Source: Oscillospiraceae bacterium (GTDB taxonomy: Bacteria > Bacillota > Clostridia > Oscillospirales > Oscillospiraceae). Taken from it: a stretch of DNA of 6,551 bases. Below the pieces are notes generated by a model. It saw only the letters and a list, made by a program, of their open reading frames with translations, searched no databases and was not told the DNA's origin. How positions within the stretch are numbered: the first letter of the stretch is position 1; each line of letters begins with the position of its first letter. Of this stretch, positions 1 through 6,105 are shown piece by piece. The stretch covers positions 1 through 6,551 of the forward strand of contig JAGCMI010000061.1 in assembly GCA_017646545.1 (NCBI GenBank), written 5' to 3'. Position numbers and translations under genes: made by a program.

Positions 1-1
1 T

Positions 2-676
2 GCAGGCACCAGAAATATCAGCGCCTGTATCGGTAATAATGTCTGCCCCTTTGCCAACTTCAATACCGCGGAGTTCGCAAAGAAGATCGAGAAAGCTGTG
101 TTCCCCAATGACCTGCACTTCAAGATTGCCCTGACCGGCTGCTCCAACGACTGCGGTAAGGCAAGAATGCACGACTTCGGCATCATCGGCATGACCATGC
201 CCCAGTACGATCCCCTGCGCTGCGTCAACTGCCAGGCCTGCGTGAAAGGCTGCAAGAGCCTGTCCGTCAATGCTCTGCGTGTAGAGAACTGCAAGATCGT
301 CCGTGACGAAGAAAAGTGCATCGGCTGCGGTGTCTGCGTTACCAAGTGTCCCACCCGTGCCTTCACCAGAAGCAAGAAGAAGTATTACAAGCTGACCATC
401 ATGGGCCGCACCGGTAAGCGAAATCCCCGGCTGGGTGAAGACTTCCTGATCTGGGCAGACGAGGAGAGTATCATCAAGATCATCCTGAATACCTATAAGT
501 TCGTGGAAAAGTACATCGATCCCGCTGCTCCCGGCGGAAAGGAGCACATCGGTTACATCATCGACCGTGTGGGCTTTGAAGAGTATAAGAAGTGGGCGCT
601 GGAAGACGTGGAACTGATGCCCGAGACCATTGTGAAGCAGTGCGTCTACTGGAGCGGCATCCATTTTGACAGATGA
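2..676 (+). CDS. asrC: Anaerobic sulfite reductase subunit C (AsrC-type siroheme/[4Fe-4S] reductase), 3' part
   Basis: The reading frame is open from the first bases to the TGA at 674-676, so this is the C-terminal 224 residues of a gene that starts upstream of the window; AsrC proteins are usually about 310-340 residues. AsrC is the siroheme subunit that reduces sulfite to sulfide in the cytoplasm with electrons from AsrA and AsrB. The fragment shows the siroheme/[4Fe-4S] pattern Cys-X5-Cys (residues 9 and 15, in ACIGNNVCP) and Cys-X3-Cys (47 and 51, in TGCSNDCGKA). Two ferredoxin-type CxxCxxCxxxC motifs follow (74/77/80/84 and 106/109/112/116). The GRTGKRNPRLG stretch and the C-terminal region resemble remembered AsrC sequences. 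A GTG at 98 is internal, because the siroheme cysteines encoded before it belong to the same protein. The next gene is a nitrate-reductase-type enzyme 13 nt downstream, so a role in nitrite reduction is possible. Family assignment is firm; the physiological substrate is not. Confidence 0.88.
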   Translation, partial: AGTRNISACIGNNVCPFANFNTAEFAKKIEKAVFPNDLHFKIALTGCSNDCGKARMHDFGIIGMTMPQYDPLRCVNCQACVKGCKSLSVNALRVENCKIVRDEEKCIGCGVCVTKCPTRAFTRSKKKYYKLTIMGRTGKRNPRLGEDFLIWADEESIIKIILNTYKFVEKYIDPAAPGGKEHIGYIIDRVGFEEYKKWALEDVELMPETIVKQCVYWSGIHFDR

Positions 677-689
677 GAAGGGGACAGAT

Positions 690-2783
690 ATGAAAAAAGT
701 ACAGTCTACCTGTAATTATTGCGCCATTGACTGCAATCTGGATTTTTATGTGGAGAATAACCGCATCGTGAAGGTGGTTCCCACCCCCGGATATCCGGTC
801 AATGACGGATTCAGCTGCATTAAGGGTCTGTCCCTGGACAAGCAGCAGACCACAGTCAAGCCCAATAGCCTGCCCAAGATCCGGCAGGCAGATGGTTCTT
901 TTCGGGAAGTGTCCTGGGAGGAAGGTTTCCAGCATGTGGCAGACAAGCTGAAGGAGCTTCAGGCCAAGTACGGCACGGAAAGTGTTGCCGGCATCAGTAC
1001 CGGCCAGCTGACCATGGAAGAGTTTGCTCTCTTTGGCCATGTGATGCGCAACTACCTGAAGACCAACGTGGACGGCAACACCCGTCTGTGCATGGCCACT
1101 GCTGTTGTGGCCCACAAGCAGAGCTACGGTTTCGATGCTCCCGGGTATACCCTGCAGGATCTGGAGCTTTCCGACACCATTATCTTCATCGGTTCCAATC
1201 CTGTGGTAGCCCACCCCATTTTGTGGGGCAGAGTGCTGCAGAACAAGGTTCCCGGTCATAAGGTCATCGTCATCGACCCCAGAAAGTCCGAAACTGCCAT
1301 GAACGCCGACCACTGGTACGGTCTGAAGTGGAAGAGCGATCTGCTGCTTCTGTACACCATTGCCAACCAGCTCATCGAAAAGGACTATCTGGATCACACC
1401 TTCATCGAAGAGCATACCGAGAAATTTGAAGAATTCAAACAGTTCGTGAAGGCATACACCCTGGAGCGGGGTGTGGAAGGCACTGGCCTGACAAAGGAGC
1501 AGATTCTGGAGCTGGTGGAACTGATCCACAGCGGCAAGAAGGTCTCCTTCTGGTGGACCATGGGTGTCAACCAGGGCTATGAGGCGGTACGTACTGCCCA
1601 GGCTATCATCAACCTGGCGCTGATGACCGGCAACATCGGCAAGCCCGGTACCGGTGCTAACTCCATCACCGGTCAGTGCAACGCCATGGGTTCCCGCGCC
1701 TACAGCAACACCGCTGTGTTCTTCGGCGGCGGCGACTTCACCAATCCTGTCAGAAGAGCCCGGATCGCTGAGGTGCTGGGCGTGGAGGAAAGCATGCTGG
1801 CAGAAAAGCCCACCAAGACTTACAACCAGATCATCGAGGGTATCAACGCCGGCGAGATCAAGGGCCTGTGGATCCTCTGCACCAACCCCAGACACAGCTG
1901 GACCAACAATGAGACCTTTGCGGAGGCTACCAAGAAGCTGGAGCTGTTCGTGGTGCAGGATATTTACGACACCATCGAAAGTGCTGAGGATTGCACGGTC
2001 TACTTCCCCGTGGTGCCCGGTATCAAGAAGGAAGGTACTTACATCAATCTGGAACGCCGTATGTCTGCCATGCGTGCTGTTCTGGATCGGGGCGAGAACG
2101 AAATCTCCGACTACGAGGCCATTCTGGGTGTGGGCAAGGCTCTGGGTATGGGCGATGCCCTGAAGGGCTGGGAGACTCCCAAGGACTGTTTCAATCTGAT
2201 GCGTGAATGCTCCAGAAATATGCCTTGCGACTTTACTGGTCTGACCTGGGAGATGCTGGAGAACTCTCACGGCTATCAGTGGCCCTATCCCGCAGGCAAG
2301 GAAGCGGAGAACGCAGACGAACAGCGCCGCCTCTACGGTGACGGCAAATTCTTCACCCCCTCCAAGAAGGCTCAGTTCGTCTTCGAGGAGGTCCGGGAAA
2401 ATCCCCTGCCCACCACCGAGGAATTCCCCTGGGTATTCAACACCGGCCGCGGCAGCGTGGGCCAGTGGCACACCCAGAGCCGTACCAAGGAAGTCAAGTT
2501 CGTGGAAGACGTTTCCGCCAAGAAGGCCTACCTGTTCATGAATACCAGGATGGCTGAGGAAAACGGCATTCAGGAAACGGATCTGATCCGAGTCTATTCT
2601 GTCAACGGTCAGAATGCTGTCTTTGCTGTAAAGATCACAGATAATGTTCAGTATGGCGAGCTGTATGCACCTATCCACTACATTGAGTGTAACAAGCTGA
2701 CACCTTCTTTGTATGATAGCTATTCTAAAGAACCCTCTTACAAAGCAACACCGGTCCGTTTTGAAAAATACGTGGAAGAATAA
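690..2783 (+). CDS. narB: Soluble nitrate-reductase-type molybdopterin oxidoreductase (NarB/NasC-like catalytic subunit)
   Basis: This is a 697-residue catalytic subunit of the DMSO reductase superfamily, likely reducing nitrate to nitrite with a bis-molybdopterin guanine dinucleotide cofactor. The N-terminal [4Fe-4S] site is C8, C11, C15 and C43, followed by K45, the usual electron-relay lysine. The expected molybdenum ligand is C134 in NTRLCMATAV. Cys followed by Met in an RLCM setting matches assimilatory nitrate reductases; formate dehydrogenases have Cys or Sec followed by His. Other family-like stretches are WTMGVNQGYE, NIGKPGTGANSITGQ with CNAMGSR, LWILCTNP, GTYINLERR and QWHTQSRT near the C-terminus. 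There is no twin-arginine signal, so it is cytoplasmic, and no C-terminal [2Fe-2S] extension, consistent with the short NarB/NasC type. The ATG at 690 is chosen because GAAGGGG (677-683) lies 6 nt upstream; a TTG at 666 would overlap asrC. Clostridial counterparts have also been called narA, so the symbol is approximate. Another oxyanion substrate is possible. Confidence 0.82.
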   Translation: MKKVQSTCNYCAIDCNLDFYVENNRIVKVVPTPGYPVNDGFSCIKGLSLDKQQTTVKPNSLPKIRQADGSFREVSWEEGFQHVADKLKELQAKYGTESVAGISTGQLTMEEFALFGHVMRNYLKTNVDGNTRLCMATAVVAHKQSYGFDAPGYTLQDLELSDTIIFIGSNPVVAHPILWGRVLQNKVPGHKVIVIDPRKSETAMNADHWYGLKWKSDLLLLYTIANQLIEKDYLDHTFIEEHTEKFEEFKQFVKAYTLERGVEGTGLTKEQILELVELIHSGKKVSFWWTMGVNQGYEAVRTAQAIINLALMTGNIGKPGTGANSITGQCNAMGSRAYSNTAVFFGGGDFTNPVRRARIAEVLGVEESMLAEKPTKTYNQIIEGINAGEIKGLWILCTNPRHSWTNNETFAEATKKLELFVVQDIYDTIESAEDCTVYFPVVPGIKKEGTYINLERRMSAMRAVLDRGENEISDYEAILGVGKALGMGDALKGWETPKDCFNLMRECSRNMPCDFTGLTWEMLENSHGYQWPYPAGKEAENADEQRRLYGDGKFFTPSKKAQFVFEEVRENPLPTTEEFPWVFNTGRGSVGQWHTQSRTKEVKFVEDVSAKKAYLFMNTRMAEENGIQETDLIRVYSVNGQNAVFAVKITDNVQYGELYAPIHYIECNKLTPSLYDSYSKEPSYKATPVRFEKYVEE

Positions 2784-2794
2784 AGAGGTAGCGT

Positions 2795-3223
2795 ATGTAT
2801 CGAATCAAGATTGACAGAAGTCGCTGCATTGGTTGTTTGACCTGCGTAACCGCCTGTGTTGTCAGTCACCAGACTGACAGTGGAGACGCCAGAAACCGGG
2901 TGACCATCGACAGCGAAACCAAGCCTGCTCCCATTTTCTGCCGCCATTGCACCCGCCCTGAGTGTGTGTACACCTGCATGACCGGTGCCATGAAGAAGAA
3001 TCCCGAGACAGGATATGTGGAGTATGATAAACAGCAGTGTGCAAGCTGCTATATGTGCATCATGTCCTGTCCTTACGGCATTCTGAAGCACGACAGCCGC
3101 AACCGTACGGAGATCATGAAGTGCAATATGTGCGTACACAGAACGGAAGACGGAACTGCAAAACCCATGTGTGTGGAAAAATGTCCCATGCAGGCCATTA
3201 CGGTTGTGGAGGTGGAAGCATGA
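2795..3223 (+). CDS. Four-cluster polyferredoxin, electron-transfer subunit for the molybdopterin enzyme
   Basis: This 142-residue protein belongs to the DmsB/HycB-like ferredoxin family that feeds electrons to molybdopterin oxidoreductases. It has exactly sixteen cysteines arranged for four [4Fe-4S] clusters: C11/C14/C17/C21; C49/C52/C57/C61; C82/C85/C88/C92 followed by PYG; and C110/C113/C126/C130 followed by Pro. The split last motif (CNMC, then CVEKCP) is typical of this family. No signal peptide or membrane segment is seen, so it should act in the cytoplasm beside the catalytic subunit. The start at 2795 follows AGAGG (2784-2788) at 6 nt. The gene begins 11 nt after the molybdoenzyme stop, and its TGA overlaps the ATG of the flavoprotein gene, so the three are probably made in fixed ratio. 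Clostridium perfringens is reported to carry a similar nitrate reductase, ferredoxin and oxidoreductase trio. Confidence 0.86.
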   Translation: MYRIKIDRSRCIGCLTCVTACVVSHQTDSGDARNRVTIDSETKPAPIFCRHCTRPECVYTCMTGAMKKNPETGYVEYDKQQCASCYMCIMSCPYGILKHDSRNRTEIMKCNMCVHRTEDGTAKPMCVEKCPMQAITVVEVEA

Positions 3224-4452
3224 AATACGTAGTCATTGGCGCTTCCGCTGCAGGTATTAGCGCCATTCGGGAACTGAGAAAGCTGGACAAGGAAAGCGAA
3301 ATCGTCCTGATTTCCAAAGACAAGGAGATCTATTCCCGCTGCATCCTACACCACTATCTGAGTGGAAAGCGCACTCTGGAGCAACTGAATTTTGCGGAAC
3401 ATGATTTTGCATCCCTATATAAAGTTAATTGGATCAAAGGACTGGCCTGCACCGGTGTAAAGCCCAGGGAGAAAACCGTAACCCTGGAAGACGGTACCGC
3501 AGTAACCTACGATAAGCTGCTGATTGCCACCGGTTCCCAAACCTTTATCCCCCCCATTAAGAATCTGCCCGGTGCAAAGAATGTGGCAGGATTCCGCAAT
3601 GTGGAAGATATCGAGAAACTGAAAGCGGCTGCTGGCACCCGTAAGAACTTTGTGGTGATCGGCAGCGGCCTGGTGGGGATGGACTGCACCAGCGGTCTTT
3701 TGGAACTGGGGGTCCGTGTGACCCTGGTGGAAATGGCTGGTTGGATGCTGGCAAGACAATTGGATCCGCAAGCCGCTGAAACCTATCAGAATGCCTTTGC
3801 TGCCAAGGGTGTGCAGCAGTACTATGGCGTGGGTGTCACGGAAGCAGTGCTGAATGAAGGCGGAGATATCACAGACCTGATCCTGGCAGACGGAACCAAA
3901 GTGCCCTGTGATTTTGTGGTGATCACAGCAGGTGTCCGGGCGAACGTGGCATTTCTGGAGGGCTCCGGTATTACCGTCAGCCGTTTGGGCCTGGTCTTCG
4001 ATGAAACCGGCAGAACCAGCGATGAGAACATCTACGGTGCCGGAGATGTTTCCGGTCTAAGCCCGATTTGGCCAGCTGCTGTTAAGGAAGGCATTATCGC
4101 TGCCAGCAATATGGCCGGTGTCCGCCGGAAGATGACTGACTTCTTCGCCAGCAAGTCCACCATGAATTTCCTGGGGATTCCCAGCATGTCTCTGGGCAAT
4201 GTGAATCCCGAGGATGACTCCTACAGCGTGGAAATCAAGGAGACCAAGGACTCCTACAAGAAGATCGTCCACAAGAATGGCAAGATCACCGGTGCCATCC
4301 TCCAGGGCGACCTGGCCTACGGCGGCATCCTGCAGCAGCTGATTGCCAACCGGATCGACGTAACCAAGGTAAAGAAGCCCATCTTTGACGTGGACTACTC
4401 CGACTTCTTCAATATCCGCGAAAACTTCGAATATTATTACGACGAACAGTGA
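3220..4452 (+). CDS. FAD-dependent NAD(P)H oxidoreductase (NirB N-terminal/rubredoxin-reductase type)
   Basis: This is a 410-residue two-dinucleotide-domain flavoprotein, likely taking electrons from NADH or NADPH and passing them to the adjacent polyferredoxin. The FAD-binding start is VIGASAAG (residues 5-12, a GxSxxG variant). A Y-S-R-C segment with HHYLSG follows (38-49), as in the NirB N-terminal domain. LLIATGS (100-106) precedes the second Rossmann motif GSGLVG (148-153), whose strand ends in LVEM with an acidic residue at E171. TSDENIYGAGDV (266-277) is the second FAD-contact motif, and IWPAAVKEG (283-291) matches the family. The roughly 100-residue C-terminal part resembles the dimerisation domain of this group. 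The ATG at 3220 overlaps the ferredoxin stop as ATGA, with GGAGG at 3208-3212. The open frame extends upstream only within the ferredoxin gene and is not coding there. It lacks the siroheme half of full-length NirB. The acceptor is inferred from context. Confidence 0.82.
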   Translation: MKYVVIGASAAGISAIRELRKLDKESEIVLISKDKEIYSRCILHHYLSGKRTLEQLNFAEHDFASLYKVNWIKGLACTGVKPREKTVTLEDGTAVTYDKLLIATGSQTFIPPIKNLPGAKNVAGFRNVEDIEKLKAAAGTRKNFVVIGSGLVGMDCTSGLLELGVRVTLVEMAGWMLARQLDPQAAETYQNAFAAKGVQQYYGVGVTEAVLNEGGDITDLILADGTKVPCDFVVITAGVRANVAFLEGSGITVSRLGLVFDETGRTSDENIYGAGDVSGLSPIWPAAVKEGIIAASNMAGVRRKMTDFFASKSTMNFLGIPSMSLGNVNPEDDSYSVEIKETKDSYKKIVHKNGKITGAILQGDLAYGGILQQLIANRIDVTKVKKPIFDVDYSDFFNIRENFEYYYDEQ

Positions 4453-4461
4453 GGATACTCT

Positions 4462-5394
4462 ATGGATCGACTGGAAAGAATGCCGGTGCCGGTACTGCCT
4501 ACCTTTGTCGGCGCCCTGACACTCTCTAATGTACTGTCCGGTATGGGATATACCTGGATCCGCCACGGCACCATGTGGGCGGCCACCATCATCCTGCTGC
4601 TGTACATTATCAAAATCGTGAAGTTCCCCAAGACCTGTCTGAAGGAATATCAGACCGTGGTTCCCTGCAGCTTGTATGCCGCCTTTACCATGATCACCAT
4701 GATCCTGGGCAGCTACTACTTTGACTACATCCCCGCTCTGGGCAAGGGTCTGTGGGCTGCAGCCATCTGCATCCACGCTGTTCATATCCTGATTTTCACC
4801 TACCGCAACGTCATCGCCAAGCGGGACATCAATACCTTTGTTCCCAGCTGGTTCGTTACCTATAACGGCATCATGGTCAGCTGCGTCGTGGGCGGTGCCA
4901 TGAATGCAGCCGGTGTCCTGAAGTACATTGTCTATTACGGCATTGCCATTTACTTCATCATCGTGCCCATCATGATCTGGCGTCTGCTGAAGGTAGAGGT
5001 AAAGGCACCTGTCTATCACACTATGGCCGTTCTGCTGGCTCCCTGCAGCCTGTGTGTGGTCAGCTATCTCAATGTGATTCCCAACCCCAATGCAGCCTTG
5101 TTGTACGTTCTGTACGGCTGTGTTCTGGCTTCTCTGCTGTTCATCATCCTCAAACTGCCTAGGTTCTTCTCTTTCTCTTTTACACCGGGCTTTGCCGGCA
5201 TGACCTTCCCCATGGCCATTGGTATCGTGGCCAGCACCAAGATGGCTGGTTACCTCACCGGTGCCGGTCAGGAAGCTCTGGCAGGTGTTGTGAAGCAGAT
5301 CAGCGGCATTCAGATCTATCTCACCACCATGATCATCGGCTATGTTCTTCTGAATTTTGTGATCATGGCGCTGAGAGTTAAGAAGCCCCAGTAA
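4462..5394 (+). CDS. TDT-family (TehA/SLAC1-type) membrane transporter or anion channel
   Basis: This 310-residue protein is almost entirely hydrophobic, with about ten membrane segments (roughly residues 10-30, 38-53, 66-86, 96-114, 134-156, 158-174, 186-206, 212-230, 244-263 and 283-305). That layout is typical of the tellurite-resistance/dicarboxylate transporter family. Recognisable features are MPVPVLPTFVGAL at the start, VPSWFVTYNGI (127-137), and MTFPMAIGI (247-255), whose Phe249 may match the gating phenylalanine of TehA and SLAC1. Members move small anions such as sulfite, nitrate, chloride or dicarboxylates. The position as last gene of a nitrate/sulfite-type reductase operon suggests oxyanion import or export of nitrite or sulfite, which is inference. 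The start at 4462 follows GAGGA (4451-4455), which overlaps the upstream stop. The gap is 9 nt. Database names such as C4-dicarboxylate transporter are possible but have no support in this context. Confidence 0.75.
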   Translation: MDRLERMPVPVLPTFVGALTLSNVLSGMGYTWIRHGTMWAATIILLLYIIKIVKFPKTCLKEYQTVVPCSLYAAFTMITMILGSYYFDYIPALGKGLWAAAICIHAVHILIFTYRNVIAKRDINTFVPSWFVTYNGIMVSCVVGGAMNAAGVLKYIVYYGIAIYFIIVPIMIWRLLKVEVKAPVYHTMAVLLAPCSLCVVSYLNVIPNPNAALLYVLYGCVLASLLFIILKLPRFFSFSFTPGFAGMTFPMAIGIVASTKMAGYLTGAGQEALAGVVKQISGIQIYLTTMIIGYVLLNFVIMALRVKKPQ

Positions 5395-5417
5395 CATCCT
5401 TTCATACATTCAATACA

Positions 5418-5533
5418 TCGAATTTCGAGCCGACCTCTCTAAACGCAGGGCGCATGAGATTCGGCCGCGGGAGCGATCCCGCCTGAGTATGCCTGGAAAC
5501 GGACATGCTTTCCGTAGTTGAGAAGGAGTTCGA
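5418..5533 (+). promoter_or_regulatory. Outer 9-bp helix that would mask the ribosome binding site
   Basis: Bases 5418-5426 (TCGAATTTC) can pair continuously with 5525-5533 (GGAGTTCGA), giving nine pairs including two G-U. The 3' strand contains GGAG of the AAGGAG ribosome site (5523-5528) of the next gene, and the helix encloses the whole riboswitch candidate. If it forms together with the folded aptamer, translation would be blocked. No T-run follows any hairpin here, so translational rather than transcriptional control is favoured. The pairing is seen in the sequence; its use is inferred. Confidence 0.5.
5421..5516 (+). promoter_or_regulatory. Moco (molybdenum/tungsten cofactor) riboswitch candidate
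   Basis: The segment resembles the Moco RNA motif known upstream of molybdenum-cofactor synthesis, molybdate transport and molybdoenzyme genes. Seen directly: CGAGCC at 5426-5431; CAGGGCG at 5446-5452; a 6-bp GC-rich hairpin with a GCGA loop (5467-5472 with 5477-5482), in the place of P4; then CCTGAGTATGCCTGGAAACGG (5482-5502), with a GAAA loop at 5496-5499 closed by 5493-5495 and 5500-5502; and GCATG (5452-5456), able to pair with CATGC (5504-5508) and close a junction around both hairpins. From memory, the E. coli moaA leader has the same order: AGCC, CAGGGCG, hairpin, CGCCTCCCGTATCTGGAAAGG. The large P3 arm of moaA is missing or reduced here. In known members, ligand binding usually lowers expression. 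A complete P1-P5 assignment could not be made by eye. Confidence 0.7.
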
Positions 5534-5535
5534 AT

Positions 5536-6105
5536 ATGAAAAAACAACGTCTCTTTACCTTAAATGTGATGGCTTTATGCTGTCTCATGGGTTTGCTCAC
5601 GAAAAAACTGATGAATCCCCTTGCAAATGTGATTACCGAATCTCTGCACATCCCCGGCGGCATCAGCACAGGCTTTTCCATCATGTTTCTGATTATCGCA
5701 GCGGAACTGATCCAGACACCCCGCTGCGGTGTCATGATGGGAACGGTGCAGGGCCTTCTGGCACTGATCATGGGCCGGGTCGGCAGCATGGGTCTGTTCT
5801 CCCCCATAGGCTATATCATGCCCGGCCTGGCCATTGATCTGGTTTACTACTTGTGCAGATCTCCCTTGATTTCCCGTACGGACCGGATGGTGCTGGCCAA
5901 CGGCCTGGCAGCTGTCACGGCTTCTCTGACGGCGAATCTCATCGTATTTCATTTGCAGGGAGTAGTATTGTGGCTGTATTTATGTGTGTCGGCAACCTGC
6001 GGCTCTCTCTACGGGTTCCTGGGTTCCACCATTGCTGCCCGTCTCGGCAGTGTGTATGGTCAATATCAAAACAAAGTAAGGAGTAAAACCTGTGAAAACA
6101 TCTAA
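5536..6105 (+). CDS. Putative ECF transporter S component (substrate-binding membrane subunit)
   Basis: This is a 189-residue membrane protein with about six hydrophobic segments (roughly 8-28, 44-60, 65-80, 86-107, 118-138 and 143-168), the size and layout of S components of energy-coupling-factor transporters. These bind vitamins or metal-related compounds with high affinity and work with EcfT and two ATPases. The stretch from IPGGISTGFSIMFLI (39-53) through the Pro and Gly after AELIQTP (56-62) to IGYIMPGLAIDLVY (91-104) loosely resembles YkoE/HMP-thiamine-type S components. No EcfT or ATPase gene is visible; they could lie downstream or be shared components encoded elsewhere. The ATG at 5536 is chosen for AAGGAG (5523-5528) 7 nt upstream. 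The leader resembles a Moco riboswitch rather than the TPP riboswitch usual for thiamine transporters, so the substrate may be pterin- or molybdenum-cofactor-related. The last 14 nt overlap the next gene. Family is likely; substrate is unknown. Confidence 0.62.
   Translation: MKKQRLFTLNVMALCCLMGLLTKKLMNPLANVITESLHIPGGISTGFSIMFLIIAAELIQTPRCGVMMGTVQGLLALIMGRVGSMGLFSPIGYIMPGLAIDLVYYLCRSPLISRTDRMVLANGLAAVTASLTANLIVFHLQGVVLWLYLCVSATCGSLYGFLGSTIAARLGSVYGQYQNKVRSKTCENI

Larger units (their letters stand above)
5395..5535 (+). other. 141-nt untranslated leader between the reductase operon and the ECF-type operon
   Basis: This is the only gap longer than 13 nt in the window. The first ~23 nt (5395-5417) are AT-rich and show no hairpin followed by a T-run, so no intrinsic terminator separates the two gene groups. 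The remainder is GC-rich and structured and is described as the riboswitch candidate. No convincing -35/-10 pair was found; a promoter inside the end of the transporter gene cannot be excluded. Confidence 0.8.

Noticed and set aside
98..676. GTG at 98 as the start of a short iron-sulfur protein
   Set aside because: The same frame is open upstream and encodes the first siroheme Cys-X5-Cys pair, so this is an internal valine of a larger AsrC.
666..690. TTG at 666 as the start of the molybdoenzyme gene
   Set aside because: The ATG at 690 has a well-placed GAAGGGG site, and the family starts just before the CxxCxxxC motif; the TTG start would overlap asrC with no benefit.
558..2678. A 706-codon open frame on the minus strand opposite the molybdoenzyme gene
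   Set aside because: The + strand gene has clear cofactor motifs and a ribosome site. The minus frame shows no recognisable domain and arises from the strongly C-ending codon use of the + strand gene.
4057..5409. A 450-codon open frame on the minus strand opposite the flavoprotein end and the TDT gene
   Set aside because: Its translation is rich in His, Asp, Gly and Gln without a domain pattern, as expected for the antisense of a hydrophobic membrane protein gene.
5395..5420. AT-rich TACATT/ATACAT hexamers as a -10 promoter element
   Set aside because: No reasonable -35 hexamer lies 16-18 nt upstream, so the match is not distinguishable from chance.
5419..5427. Palindrome CGAATTTCG as a possible operator
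   Set aside because: It is short, occurs once, and the same bases are better explained as one strand of the helix with the ribosome site region.
5395..5535. TPP or cobalamin riboswitch as the identity of the leader
   Set aside because: The CCTGAGTATGCCTGG stretch superficially recalls TPP elements, but the TPP core order is not present. No cobalamin-box sequence was found. The order of conserved segments fits the Moco motif better.
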